In this document: one piece after another, positions 44,026 to 53,385 of the stretch
Layout: each line of letters opens with the position of its first letter
Position numbering within the stretch: the first letter of the stretch is position 1
Source: Nitrospira sp.
GTDB lineage: Bacteria > Nitrospirota > Nitrospiria > Nitrospirales > Nitrospiraceae
Direction: 5' to 3'
Length of the DNA: 64,000 nt
Assembly: GCA_024760545.1 (NCBI GenBank)
Contig: CP060501.1
Span: forward strand, 806,001-870,000
Notes under the pieces: generated by a model
Told to the model about the DNA's origin: nothing
Database searches by the model: none
The model's input: the letters and a program-made list of their open reading frames with translations, nothing else
Translations under genes and position numbers: made by a program

Positions 44026-44067
44026 GGGGTTGGGCCGAGAGTATGACTTCACTCCCCGCCCAACCCC
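44026..44067. terminator. Long-loop hairpin after flgE
   Basis: GGGGTTGGGC at 44026-44035 pairs with GCCCAACCCC at 44058-44067 (perfect ten-base stem, 22-base loop), 12 bases after the flgE stop on the minus strand. No T-run follows, so it may stabilise or pause the message. Confidence 0.4.
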
Positions 44068-44079
44068 AAGTCAACGGGC

Positions 44080-45816
44080 CTACCGTTTCAGGTTGACCAG
44101 TTCCTGAAGAATTTCATCGGATGTGGTGATTACCCGAGAGTTCGCCTGGAAACCGCGCTGCGCGGCGATCATATCGATAAAGCTTTCGCCGAGATCGACA
44201 TTCGACAACTCCAGTGAGTTGGACAGAACCCGCCCAAGGCCTGCGCTGTCCGGCGTGCCCGTGACCGGCTGGCCGGAGTTACCGGATTGTGCAAAAGTGT
44301 TCTTCCCGGTCCGCGTGAGTCCAATGGGGTCCGGGAAACGCGCCAGCACGACCTGCGCGAGTGCCCGCAGTTGCCCGTTGGAGAAACGTCCGTTGATGAT
44401 CCCGTTCGCATCCACCGAAAAGGCTTGGAGCGAGCCGGCGGCAAAACCATCCTGTGTCTGCTGCACGAGAGCCGACGTCGACCCGAATTGCGTGGTCCCG
44501 TCGAGTCCGCTCCCGCCGTCGGTCGTCACGCTGGAGCCGAAATTCAGCGCAATCAACTGGTCCGGCGTGGCCCCGACAAAGTCGATCTGCAGCTCTCCCG
44601 GCACCGTGCCCGACGTACCGGTCGCCGTGCCGGTGTCGTATCGAATCACCGTACTCTCTCGATCCAGCGTACCGTCCGTCCCGAACGTCAAGGTACCGGA
44701 TCCGACCCGGACAATACCCAGACTGGCGTCGATGTTGCTGGAATCATAATTCGCCGTCACGACGTCGGACATGCCCGCCACGGTATTATAGTTCCAACTG
44801 TTGGCGCCGATCTTCGTGAAGTAGGTCGTCAGCAGATGGCTGTTGCCGAGTGAATCGAACACCGTCATCGACGTCGAAAAATTCGACGTGGCAGGCGGAT
44901 CGGATAGTTGGAAGTCCGTGCCGGTCGTCGAGGTGGGCGCCACCATATTGAGGTTGGCCGCCAGCGTATCGCCTCCGTTTGCCGTCACCACAACTGTCCC
45001 GGTACCGGTGGTGGAATTGTTCGTCGTGCCGGTCATGCCCGAGGCGAAAGTGTAAATATTCGCCGCGTTGACCGACGCAGTGAACCCCGCATAGGCGGCG
45101 GCCTTGAAGGGATCGTTCGGAACCAGCGCGCGCACGGCGTTTTGAACCGCAGTGGCCAGCGCCGAGCCTGTCAACCCGTTCGCCACAGTGACCGTCTGAG
45201 CCCCGTCACCGTTCAAATCGATCACGAAAGAATTGTTGCCCCCCGCGGTCGTGGTCGTCGACGCCGCCGAAGCCACGATATTCCCCAAAACACCGTTCGG
45301 TGTGGTTGCTGAGTTCAAGTTGGCTGCGACCAACGCCGTGGTCGTGGCTCGCGGCGAAGCGGTAGTCGACGGCAGCGCGATATCGCCGATCGTCCCGGTA
45401 ATGGTGCCGGTCGTGTCGGCGAGGAATCCCTGCAGCTTGAATCCCGTAGGGTCTACGACGTTGTTGTTCTTATCGAGACGGAACAGGCCGGCTCGGGAAT
45501 AGAAGGTCCCGCCCTGCGCGTCCTCAACGATGAAAAATCCGTTGCCATCGATCGCAAGATCCAATACGTTCGATGACGTCGCCAGCGACCCTTGGGAGAA
45601 GTTCCCCTGGACGGATGTGAGTGCCACGCCGATGCCGGTTTGAATCGCGCCGGCGCCGCCTGAAATCGATGAACTGATCAAATCGGCGAACGACGCTTTG
45701 CTCCCCTTGAAGCCGACCGTACTGAGGTTCGCGATGTTGTTGCCGATGACGGAGAGTGCTGTGCCGTTCGCATTGAGCCCGCTGACTCCGGCAAACAATG
45801 ACGACAGAATTCCCAT
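44080..45816 (-). CDS. flgE: FlgE, flagellar hook protein
   Basis: 578 residues, larger than the enteric protein (about 400). MGILSSLFAGVSGLNANGTALSVIGNNIANLSTVGFKGSKASFADLIS and LSNSLELSNVDLGESFIDMIAAQRGFQANSRVITTSDEILQELVNLKR are the hook D0 helices. The middle (about 130-330) is rich in T, G, N and A and makes the outer domains. ATG at 45816 has AAGGAGG upstream. It follows flgD by 42 bases. Confidence 0.96.
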   Translation of the reverse strand: MGILSSLFAGVSGLNANGTALSVIGNNIANLSTVGFKGSKASFADLISSSISGGAGAIQTGIGVALTSVQGNFSQGSLATSSNVLDLAIDGNGFFIVEDAQGGTFYSRAGLFRLDKNNNVVDPTGFKLQGFLADTTGTITGTIGDIALPSTTASPRATTTALVAANLNSATTPNGVLGNIVASAASTTTTAGGNNSFVIDLNGDGAQTVTVANGLTGSALATAVQNAVRALVPNDPFKAAAYAGFTASVNAANIYTFASGMTGTTNNSTTGTGTVVVTANGGDTLAANLNMVAPTSTTGTDFQLSDPPATSNFSTSMTVFDSLGNSHLLTTYFTKIGANSWNYNTVAGMSDVVTANYDSSNIDASLGIVRVGSGTLTFGTDGTLDRESTVIRYDTGTATGTSGTVPGELQIDFVGATPDQLIALNFGSSVTTDGGSGLDGTTQFGSTSALVQQTQDGFAAGSLQAFSVDANGIINGRFSNGQLRALAQVVLARFPDPIGLTRTGKNTFAQSGNSGQPVTGTPDSAGLGRVLSNSLELSNVDLGESFIDMIAAQRGFQANSRVITTSDEILQELVNLKR

Positions 45817-45858
45817 GGGTGCATGCCTCCTTCTTCAGCCTGTTCGGACAGTTTCCTG

Positions 45859-46512
45859 TTACTGCACTTCCACAATCTCCGACGGATCCACAGCTATCGG
45901 GCCGATAGCCAACTTGGGTTGCCCATCTTCCATACGCACGCCTGTCACGGTGAGTTGCGCACGCCCTTTAGAGACCACTGCTGCGCCCTGACTATCAACG
46001 GCAGAGATGGCATATTCATAGATGCCGGCCGGCAGGGCGACGCCATTGCTGTCCTTTCCATCCCACTGTGCCTGGTTGAGCCCGGCCCCGCGGCCGGTGT
46101 ACTCCAACGATCGCACAGCCTGCCGATTCTGATCGAGAATCGTAATGTTCACGCGAGCCGCGCTCTTTTCGAGCGCGTATGTCAACGATGCCGAACCGTT
46201 CTCCAATTGAGTCAGAGGGCGATCGACGCTGACGTTGCGGCCGACCATGGGCAGCAGCGTGAACTGCAGCGAAGCGGTCTGCGCGTCGAGACTCTTCTGC
46301 ATCAGCTGTGCTTGCTTCGCGGTCTGCTCCAACTGGCTGAATTGCGCGAGCTGTGAGACGAATTCGGTGTTGTTGGTTGGGTTCAGAGGATCCTGGCTTT
46401 TCAATTGCGTGATCAGGAGTTTGAGAAAATCGTCCTGCCCCAGCTGTCGAGGTCCGGTTTTATCAGACGTCGATGGGGTTCCAGTCGAAGTGATTTGTGA
46501 TACATCAACCAT
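45859..46512 (-). CDS. flgD: FlgD, hook cap protein
   Basis: 217 residues. N-terminal QLGQDDFLKLLITQLKSQDPLNPTNNTEFVSQLAQFSQLEQ is the FlgD signature; the C-terminal part has the FlgD Ig-like domain (VNITILDQNRQAVRSLEYTGRGAGLNQAQWDGKDSNGVALPAGIYEYAISA). FlgD caps the growing hook. ATG at 46512 has AAGGGGA upstream. Confidence 0.95.
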   Translation of the reverse strand: MVDVSQITSTGTPSTSDKTGPRQLGQDDFLKLLITQLKSQDPLNPTNNTEFVSQLAQFSQLEQTAKQAQLMQKSLDAQTASLQFTLLPMVGRNVSVDRPLTQLENGSASLTYALEKSAARVNITILDQNRQAVRSLEYTGRGAGLNQAQWDGKDSNGVALPAGIYEYAISAVDSQGAAVVSKGRAQLTVTGVRMEDGQPKLAIGPIAVDPSEIVEVQ

Positions 46513-46532
46513 TGCCGTATCCCCTTTCCAAT

Positions 46533-48212
46533 CTACGCGACCAAATTCAAGAGACCGTGCAGTGACCCGCGCGGTTCGTCCCGCCTATCGTGGCCATGCT
46601 CATGCTCCATTCCATGTGAACCTTGATTCCATGCATAACCTTGTTCCTGAAACGAACCTTGTTGAAACGAACGGCCAGTGCCCTGGCGGTCGATGTCGAC
46701 GCGGAACTGTCCCATTTCCAGTCCGTTCGTCTGCAAGACGGCTTGAAGACGATCCTGCCCGTTCATGAGGTATTGACCAACCTCCGGTCTGTCGGCTGAC
46801 ATATGGGTATGAACCACATCATTCATCATTGCGACACGAACATTCACATGACCCAGATCAGGTTGAGCCAAGTCGAGCACCACCGATCGGGTCATCAAGC
46901 GCGCAGAGTGTTCCATCGTATCGTGGGCCGGCAGGGCCGGTGGTGGGCTCACGAAAGAAGCAGTGGAAGGCGGCGGCGTTGGACCGGAGCCGGAATGGGC
47001 CTGGACTCCGGCCGCCATCGGCCCGGCAGACTGTCCGTTTGCAAGCTGAAGATCGACCACAGCTGCCTGCGGGAGTTTGGCGACCACGTGATCAGATTGT
47101 GGACCATTGTGATCCACCCACAACTCGTTGAACTGCTCTCCTGCCTCGGCACCCGGCTGCTGCCCATGTGGGAAGGCCCACCGTACCCTCGCTCCGATGT
47201 CCTCAGGATTCCCGAGAGCTCGCCCATAGTAGTTGACCTGCGTGGAAACGGAATGGTCTTGCGGGGCCTCTTCGAGCTGAACTGAATCCGGCTTGGGGGT
47301 TTCAGGTTTTCCGTTTGACGACACGGCACCGAGGTAGGCGTGAAACGCCCGCCGAACAACCGAGTCTTGATGTGGAAGGGGCGAGGTAGGCTGCGGCTCC
47401 ACAGACACCGGCTGAGTTTTCCCACTATCCGTCACGGCTGCGCCGCTGTTATCCACAACGACATACGGAGTCTGCCTTACGACTTGATCCGCTTGTGATC
47501 CATTTTTCACTTGAATCGACGAAGCTTCCAACTCCTGCTTTGCCAGATCGTGCGACGGAGTGCTGACCGTATTGGGAGAAGGATGATCTTCAGAGGGGTG
47601 GGACTCCGTCACCGGAGCATTCACTGTCGCCACCGATATCAGCGGAGACTTTGGGAGATCACCGGAAGCCTCAGTGTCCTTCCGAGATGAGTGAATCTCT
47701 TCTCCGACCTCAACCTTGTCTTCTAGGTGACTCTCTCCCTCCGTGTGAGCCTCGGTCTCATCGATCGCTTCGGGTGCCGGCTGAAAAGGAATGACGGCCA
47801 CGACAGGCGCAGATTCTTGTCCTTGACTGTCGGAGCCTGCGCTGCTCTCCTGTCCGGAAGATTCCACGTCTGTCTTTGAAACTTCAGTGTTGCTCTCATT
47901 GTCACTCGATCGGCTGTCGTCCGTTGCCTGAGCGGGTGATGTATCCGCCCGCTCCGTACGAGTCGAGGAACCACTCAGACCTCTCGTCTCCTTCGACGGG
48001 GAACCAGCATCGGACTTCGTCGCCGGTCGACTGTCATCCGCTTCGCGAGCGTCTCCCCTCTCCTCTTCTCCACGAGCTCTCTGAAGAACCGTGGAAAAAC
48101 TCTTCCGAACGCTGCTGGAGTTTGGAGACGTCGTTGCCCGGACCGGCTTGGGACTCCCATCCACAGGGCGACCGGATGGAGCGGAGGGCATATTAGGAGC
48201 GATGAAATCCAT
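46533..48212 (-). CDS. fliK: FliK, hook-length control protein
   Basis: 559 residues from the ATG at 48212. The first 370 residues are disordered, rich in S, E, D, T and P. The C-terminal Flg_hook domain has LDLAQPDLGHVNVRVAMMNDVVHTHMSADRPEVGQYLMNGQDRLQAVLQTNGLEMGQFRVDID. FliK is exported and measures hook length, then triggers the FlhB switch. It ends with a histidine-rich tail. Alternative starts lie upstream at 48299. First gene of the fliK-flgD-flgE group. Confidence 0.87.
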   Translation of the reverse strand: MDFIAPNMPSAPSGRPVDGSPKPVRATTSPNSSSVRKSFSTVLQRARGEEERGDAREADDSRPATKSDAGSPSKETRGLSGSSTRTERADTSPAQATDDSRSSDNESNTEVSKTDVESSGQESSAGSDSQGQESAPVVAVIPFQPAPEAIDETEAHTEGESHLEDKVEVGEEIHSSRKDTEASGDLPKSPLISVATVNAPVTESHPSEDHPSPNTVSTPSHDLAKQELEASSIQVKNGSQADQVVRQTPYVVVDNSGAAVTDSGKTQPVSVEPQPTSPLPHQDSVVRRAFHAYLGAVSSNGKPETPKPDSVQLEEAPQDHSVSTQVNYYGRALGNPEDIGARVRWAFPHGQQPGAEAGEQFNELWVDHNGPQSDHVVAKLPQAAVVDLQLANGQSAGPMAAGVQAHSGSGPTPPPSTASFVSPPPALPAHDTMEHSARLMTRSVVLDLAQPDLGHVNVRVAMMNDVVHTHMSADRPEVGQYLMNGQDRLQAVLQTNGLEMGQFRVDIDRQGTGRSFQQGSFQEQGYAWNQGSHGMEHEHGHDRRDEPRGSLHGLLNLVA

Positions 48213-48402
48213 AATAGGTCGGTCTCGTATGATCCGTGGCGAAAGAATACAAGCCCCATGCCACTCGAGCGGGTTAGCAAGATCAATAAATACGGGCAAT
48301 TGTAACGAAGAGTCCTACAACTCGATGCTGGGAGGGAAAAACTTTACTGGGTACTAGGCAAAAGTGACCCGCGAAACGATAAACGGATCGTTCTTTGTCC
48401 TA
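48213..48402. other. Intergenic region upstream of fliK
   Basis: No gene. A TAAAGTTT element lies on the minus strand (48339-48346) but the -10 downstream (GCATCGAG) does not match FliA. No GG-N10-GC sigma-54 pattern was found. Confidence 0.35.
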
Positions 48403-48795
48403 TTACAACGGAGATTCAAACTGTAGCGGGAGTTTCTTGGAGCGATCGTCAGGCAACTTGAACCTGAAATGCCAATCACGCTGCCCGGTCTCCGGTGAGG
48501 AGCGAAACCAGCCCTCAGCGGTAAGATGCTGATCCGATTTCGACTTGCCTTCGGGATAGAACTTGAAGCGCAAAGGGTTGTCTTTCCCGCCCGGTGACGA
48601 ATCCGGGTTTAGCCGGCCGGTGATTTCCACGTGGTCTTCCAGCGTATCAAGCGCCTGATCCAGGAGCGACCGAAGCAGAGTTGTGGTGAGGGCCTCCTCG
48701 AAGGGTTGATCGGGGTTGAACGGTTCCGTTTCAGCCGCCCACAGAGGAGCGGCCATACACATCAAGAACAGCGCGGGCACCATAGTTCGTAACAT
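48403..48795 (-). CDS. Secreted hypothetical protein
   Basis: 130 residues with a Sec signal (LRTMVPALFLMCMAAPLWA, cut before AETEPF). The mature part (about 110 residues) is acidic-basic mixed and predicted mostly beta, with DHVEITGRLNPDSS and DWHFRFKLPDDRSKKLPLQFESPL. I do not recognise the family. It lies upstream of fliK, transcribed in the same direction, with a 190-base gap. A periplasmic role, perhaps with flagella, is a guess. Confidence 0.6.
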   Translation of the reverse strand: MLRTMVPALFLMCMAAPLWAAETEPFNPDQPFEEALTTTLLRSLLDQALDTLEDHVEITGRLNPDSSPGGKDNPLRFKFYPEGKSKSDQHLTAEGWFRSSPETGQRDWHFRFKLPDDRSKKLPLQFESPL

Positions 48796-48927
48796 GCGAT
48801 CACTCTATCGCCCCCTCGCCGCCTGGTCAAGGCCGAGTCGGAAGGATGACAGGATCGAATGGCTAACCTTCCGAATACGGATGGTGGTATCGTCACTTCG
48901 AGTAAATCATTTCCCGTCTGAACAACG

Positions 48928-49953
48928 CTATTTAGCGATTTCCGAAGTTCCGATGCCTGCGTTCTCCGGATCGCCCATGAACTTGTTGGCGATCATCTGA
49001 GTCGCCTTGAGCGGATTCAGCGCCAGATCAAGCCACCTAGCTGCCGCAGATTTGGCAACCTCTCCATAGCGGAACCGATAGCCGAGCCTGGCTAGTTCCT
49101 TTTTGTGGAAGGTCCACAATCCCTTGTCGGAATGATCAAATATTTTGGCGCCCAGGAATGCGTAATACTCCCGCCATCGTTGCCTGAAACATTGTTCAAA
49201 TTCCTCGTCGCTCAAATAGGCCCGTCCATACTTGGTCAAGTGTTCAAGCATCCCCAAATAGTCGGTGCCAAAGCGCTTACAAAAATGACTTTGCGCCGCC
49301 ACATGCACTCTCGTGAACGTCAATACCTGATGGACAAAGCCGAAATCTCGACTCCTGAGAATATCGAAACACGCCTCAATATCGCAGTGGAAGTTGGCTT
49401 CGTTGTAAAACGTGGGACGCTTTCTCACTTCATCGGCGCCAATCAACGTCGACGTCGATCCCCCGAACACGTACGGGTCGTCCAGGAAAGCATGTCGGCC
49501 GATCTCTCGGCCGGCCATGATACTCGTCTCATACGGTGGAGTTCCATCCCAGAACATAAAATCATTGCGCAACCTATGTGCGCCGACAATGGCGACTGTC
49601 GGATGAGCTTCGGCAAGTGCAACCATGCGCTCGATACACTCCTGAAACAGCCAGTCATCTGCATCTACCAGTTTGCAGTATTTCGCCGCTGGGGACATCA
49701 GCCGAAATGCCACATTATGGTTCTGAAGGCTGCTGACGAATTTCGAGTTGTTATGGATACGAATCCTCGTATCCTTGCTGGCGTAGCTTTGAGCAATTTC
49801 AAGAGTTCGATCGGTACTGCAATTATTGACAATGCAATACTCCCAATTGTGGTAGGTCTGCGCCAACACGCTTTCGATGCATTCGGCCAGGTATTGCTCG
49901 CCGTTGTAGACGGGCGTGAGGACACTCACGAACGGCTGTGATTGTGGCTTCAT
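48928..49953 (-). CDS. Glycosyltransferase family 2
   Basis: 341 residues. GT2 core: VSVLTPVYNGEQYLAECIESVLAQTYHNWEYCIVNNCSTDRT, and the acidic motif LVDADDW near residue 98. C-terminal 100 residues are helical. It transfers a sugar from a nucleotide donor on the cytosolic side. It is last of the second glycan group, 61 bases after the PIG-L gene. Donor and acceptor unknown. Confidence 0.85.
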   Translation of the reverse strand: MKPQSQPFVSVLTPVYNGEQYLAECIESVLAQTYHNWEYCIVNNCSTDRTLEIAQSYASKDTRIRIHNNSKFVSSLQNHNVAFRLMSPAAKYCKLVDADDWLFQECIERMVALAEAHPTVAIVGAHRLRNDFMFWDGTPPYETSIMAGREIGRHAFLDDPYVFGGSTSTLIGADEVRKRPTFYNEANFHCDIEACFDILRSRDFGFVHQVLTFTRVHVAAQSHFCKRFGTDYLGMLEHLTKYGRAYLSDEEFEQCFRQRWREYYAFLGAKIFDHSDKGLWTFHKKELARLGYRFRYGEVAKSAAARWLDLALNPLKATQMIANKFMGDPENAGIGTSEIAK

Positions 49954-50014
49954 CCGCTTCGCCTCGAGTGATTATCGAATCGCTAAGCTCACAGAACGGA
50001 ACGGAAGTCGCGCC

Positions 50015-50671
50015 TTAGCCGAGGACGATTTTACGACCGTAAAAAGCCTCCGCATAGTTGCTTGGCGCATTCGATTCGATACCGCGAAGACGCAATATGG
50101 AATGGAAGGTCTCTCGGGAAAACCATTGCCTGCTTCGCTGGCTGGGAAATTCATCCATAAGATAACCGACCTTTTCGTTGCATATGGACTGAGTCAAAGG
50201 AACAAAGACATTCGGCTGCCCGAGATCTCCGTCATACTTCGGAATTTCAAATTCGAGTATCTGATGATGACGAAAGGTATTCCACGTCAGGTCAGATACC
50301 ACTCGATGATCCTGATGCAGGTCGTGCCTATAGTGCGTGAAGATCAAATCAGGGCTTACCCGCTTTTTAAGACGTTCAAAGAAACCCTTGATCTCTTCAC
50401 CCCGGTAGGGAAAGAAGCTTTCTTTGAATTGTTTCGTGACAACGGTCTTCTTCCGCGCGTTTCCGAGAAATCGCCTTGCGCTGGACAGCGCCTCACGCCT
50501 CCGCTGCCCCGCCGCGCTCAATACCACCCACGTGACGTGGCAATTCTCGCAGGTGCTCAGGAGACGAAGGATCGTGCCACCACAACCAATTTCGATGTCG
50601 TCGGAGTGCGCCCCCAGACACAACACCGACAGCGCCTCGTTCCGGGGACAAAGGGCGTTCAATTGGAGCAT
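50015..50671 (-). CDS. PIG-L family deacetylase
   Basis: 218 residues from ATG at 50671. LCLGAHSDDIEIGCGGTILRL contains the metal-binding AHxDDxE motif, and HYRHDLHQDHRVVSDL supplies the third ligand. The family removes acetyl from GlcNAc-type sugars. Upstream in-frame codons to 50797 lack an ATG; a ribosome-site-like GGAG lies 16 bases upstream, so the start is uncertain. Position in a sugar cluster suggests an N-acetyl sugar substrate. Confidence 0.8.
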   Translation of the reverse strand: MLQLNALCPRNEALSVLCLGAHSDDIEIGCGGTILRLLSTCENCHVTWVVLSAAGQRRREALSSARRFLGNARKKTVVTKQFKESFFPYRGEEIKGFFERLKKRVSPDLIFTHYRHDLHQDHRVVSDLTWNTFRHHQILEFEIPKYDGDLGQPNVFVPLTQSICNEKVGYLMDEFPSQRSRQWFSRETFHSILRLRGIESNAPSNYAEAFYGRKIVLG

Positions 50672-50904
50672 GTCGAGATCGTATCCGCTCCATGAGCACG
50701 CCCCCAACCAAGACTCGGTGTCACTCGCTGCATCATTTTGCTCCTCGTTAAGTAAATTCCTGACATCAGCAGGATCGTCGCCGCACAATGGATGCAATAA
50801 GAATTGAGAGCGAGTTCCTTATGATCGTCTCGAAATCATGACAGCCGACACCGACGTTGACCGCGGCACAATCTCTGACCATTCGGTGGAGTGCAGACAT
50901 CCGC

Positions 50905-51702
50905 CTAATCCGGTTTCTTAGCAAAGTGATTCTTCCATATCATCCATGGGCAATTTCCACGTGCCTCCATGCGATCGAATGCGATCTTGTCCTTGAACGT
51001 ATCCATGCATTGCCAAAAACCGTCCCACTGGAATGCCGCAAGTCCGCCTTCGTCGACAAGACGCCTAAACGGCTTCTCCACCAACTCTTCACCGTCATGT
51101 ATGTATTTGAATATCTCGGGCTTCATCACGAAAAACCCGGCGTTAATCCAAAATTCTTGATCGCCCATTGCACCGATACTGGTGACGATACCGTCACGCC
51201 CGGTCTGCACGGCATGAACACTTTGCCGACTTCGCACTGCAACGAGACTCGCAATTACGTTCCGCGACTTAAATTCGGTGAGTTGCCGGTCGAGCGGAAG
51301 ATCAGTCAGCGCGTCCGCATAATTGGCGAGAAACGCCTCTTCGTCTTCAACAAACTTGCGCACATGAAGAAGCCGTTGCCCGATGTTGTTGTGCAGGCCG
51401 GTATCCACGAAGGTGATTTTCCAGTCGGCGAGATCTCGCGAGTGCAGTTCTCTGCGGCCATCCTTGCCGTACATGGTAAAGTCATTCGTCAGCTCTTCAT
51501 CGTAATCAAGAAAATACCTTCGTATGAGATCTCCCCGATAACCCAAACACAGAATGAACTCATTGTGGCCATAGTGAGCATAGTAGCGCATGAGATGCCA
51601 GACGATCGGTCGAGCCCCGATATTGACCAGCGGCTTCGGGATCGTCTCCGAGTGTTCCCGGAGTCGTGTTCCCATCCCACCACAAAACAGCACCACTTTC
51701 AT
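50905..51702 (-). CDS. Sugar-1-phosphate nucleotidyltransferase, RfbF-like
   Basis: 265 residues. MKVVLFCGGMGTRLREHSETIPKPLVNIGARPIVWHLMRYYAHYG is the glucose-1-phosphate cytidylyltransferase pattern; YFLDYDEELTNDF and GFFVMKPEIFKYI, GLAAFQWDGFWQCMDTFKDK are also typical. RfbF activates glucose to CDP-glucose. The usual partner RfbG dehydratase is not in the window. The other neighbours are a C-methyltransferase upstream and PIG-L downstream. The donor nucleotide is inferred, not proven. Confidence 0.85.
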   Translation of the reverse strand: MKVVLFCGGMGTRLREHSETIPKPLVNIGARPIVWHLMRYYAHYGHNEFILCLGYRGDLIRRYFLDYDEELTNDFTMYGKDGRRELHSRDLADWKITFVDTGLHNNIGQRLLHVRKFVEDEEAFLANYADALTDLPLDRQLTEFKSRNVIASLVAVRSRQSVHAVQTGRDGIVTSIGAMGDQEFWINAGFFVMKPEIFKYIHDGEELVEKPFRRLVDEGGLAAFQWDGFWQCMDTFKDKIAFDRMEARGNCPWMIWKNHFAKKPD

Positions 51703-51882
51703 CGTGACCCACTTCTGAATTGTCGCCCGATGGCTTTATGACGATCGGCAATCCCCATCAAAGTCACAATCCTTCAAGAACACTTCATGAATGGACGAAG
51801 ATGACTATCCGTACCTTCTGCCCTAAACGGCAGCGTCAGTTCGTTGCCCCTCAGCCACACATTACTGCCTAAATGTTTTGGC

Positions 51883-53127
51883 CTAAGAGTATACTCGAAC
51901 TTCTGGGATCGGCACAACAAATTGTCCGCCCCACTCCCGAATCCAGCATAGCTGCTCCATAATTTCGTCTCGTATATTCCACGGAAGAATCAACACGTAA
52001 TCCGGTTTTGTTTCTCGAATCTTGCCGGGATGATGGATGGGGATATGCGTTCCCGGCAGAACTTTCCCTTGCTTATACGGATTACGGTCGACAGTGTAGT
52101 CAACAAAATCCGTTCTGATCCCGCAGTAGTTCAGAAGCGTGTTACCTTTTCCCGGCGCTCCATAGCCAACAACCGTTTTCCCCTTACGCTTTGCCTGGAT
52201 CAAGAACTCCAGGAGCTTCCGTTTCGTTTCCTTGACCTGCTCTGAAAATGCCGCATATGTATCCAGCTGATCGAGCGCGACCGTCTTCTCGTGGTCTATC
52301 AGCGCCCGGTATCGAGTCGTCGTTTCATTGCCGGCATACTCCCCATGGCAGCCGTAGATCCGCAACGATCCCCCATGCGTCGGCAATTCCTCGACATCGA
52401 ACAGTCGCACCCCGTGAGCGGCAAAGATTCGCTCAGCGGTCATCAGTGTGAAGTAGAAAAAGTGTTCATGATAAATCGTATCAAACTGGTTTTCCTGCAT
52501 AAGCTTCATCAAATGAGGGAATTCGATCGTCATGACCCCGGCAGGAGCTAGGAGAATTTTTATCCCGGCCACAAAATCGTTGATGTCAGGGACCTGAGCC
52601 AACACGTTGTTCCCAACGATCAAGTCGGCGGTCTTCCCCTCTGCTCTCAACAATTGAGCCGTATCTTTCCCGAAGAACTTTATCAGCGTTGGAATATTCT
52701 TCTGCCGCGCCACTTCCCCCACATTTGCGGCGGGCTCAATCCCCAATACCGGAATGCCGGCCGCGACAAAATGCTGCAGTAAGTAGCCGTCGTTACTGGC
52801 CAGTTCCACCACGAAGCTTTCCGGCGAGAGGCCAAAGCGTCGACAAATCATTTCTTGGTACCGCTTGGCATGTTGCACCCAACTGTCCGAGTAGGAAGAA
52901 AAATACGCATATTCGGTAAAAATCTCGTCCGGCTTGACATACTCGTGCAGCTGCACCAAAAAGCATCGGTCGCATACCAATACATGGAGCGGATAGAACG
53001 GCTCCATGCTGTTAATCCGCTCCGGAGGCACGAAGCTCTCACAGAGCGGGTGCATGCCAAGATCCACGAATGTCATGCCTAACGGCGCATGACAGAACAA
53101 ACAGCCGCGGACATCCGTCATCTTCAC
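51883..53127 (-). CDS. SAM-dependent sugar C-methyltransferase, TylC3/NovU-like
   Basis: 414 residues. Zinc ribbon C9-x2-C12 and C52-x2-C55 at the N-terminus, SAM motif VVELASNDGYLLQHF near 107, YHEHFFYFTL near 219 (the family catalytic His/Tyr region), and the C-terminal GYGAPGKGNTLLNYC domain. It methylates a C3 position of a keto-sugar, as in deoxysugar synthesis. GTG at 53127 has GGGAG nine bases upstream; ATG at 53121 is an alternative. Begins the second glycan group. Confidence 0.88.
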   Translation of the reverse strand: MKMTDVRGCLFCHAPLGMTFVDLGMHPLCESFVPPERINSMEPFYPLHVLVCDRCFLVQLHEYVKPDEIFTEYAYFSSYSDSWVQHAKRYQEMICRRFGLSPESFVVELASNDGYLLQHFVAAGIPVLGIEPAANVGEVARQKNIPTLIKFFGKDTAQLLRAEGKTADLIVGNNVLAQVPDINDFVAGIKILLAPAGVMTIEFPHLMKLMQENQFDTIYHEHFFYFTLMTAERIFAAHGVRLFDVEELPTHGGSLRIYGCHGEYAGNETTTRYRALIDHEKTVALDQLDTYAAFSEQVKETKRKLLEFLIQAKRKGKTVVGYGAPGKGNTLLNYCGIRTDFVDYTVDRNPYKQGKVLPGTHIPIHHPGKIRETKPDYVLILPWNIRDEIMEQLCWIREWGGQFVVPIPEVRVYS

Positions 53128-53156
53128 CGCACAAATCTCCCTTAAAGGTGGCGCAG

Positions 53157-53186
53157 AATATCAACTACTTATACTCATAAAGTCAA
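53157..53186 (-). promoter_or_regulatory. Possible sigma-70-like promoter for second glycan group
   Basis: Minus strand TTGACT (53181-53186) and GATATT (53157-53162) with 18 bases between; start near 53150, about 23 bases before the GTG. The -35 is good and the -10 fair. Confidence 0.35.
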
Positions 53187-53385
53187 TGACGGTTCCGGTA
53201 CAATACTATGGTTTCTCACTCTACATGAACTATCTGGGGCGCGCGCCGGCTATGACTTGGTAGACGACCCCAAACTGTGCGGGCATATCGCGGTAACGAA
53301 GCAAATGGCCATAGATGAGAATTGCCAACGCGGCCATCTCCGTTGGACAAGCACGGGCAGAGATCAAGGAAGACCTGAAACGTCT

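Noticed and set aside
48321-48346. Sigma-28-like promoter before fliK
   Set aside because: -35 TAAAGTTT is perfect but the -10 (GCATCGAG) matches too few positions to call.
48796-48840. GG-N10-GC pattern upstream of the secreted hypothetical gene
   Set aside because: Spacing fits sigma-54, but the conserved CA after GG and TT before GC are missing; likely chance in GC-rich DNA.
50672-50797. Longer N-terminus for the PIG-L protein
   Set aside because: Only a TTG start is available at 50797, and the added residues do not match the family, which begins just before the AHxDD motif.
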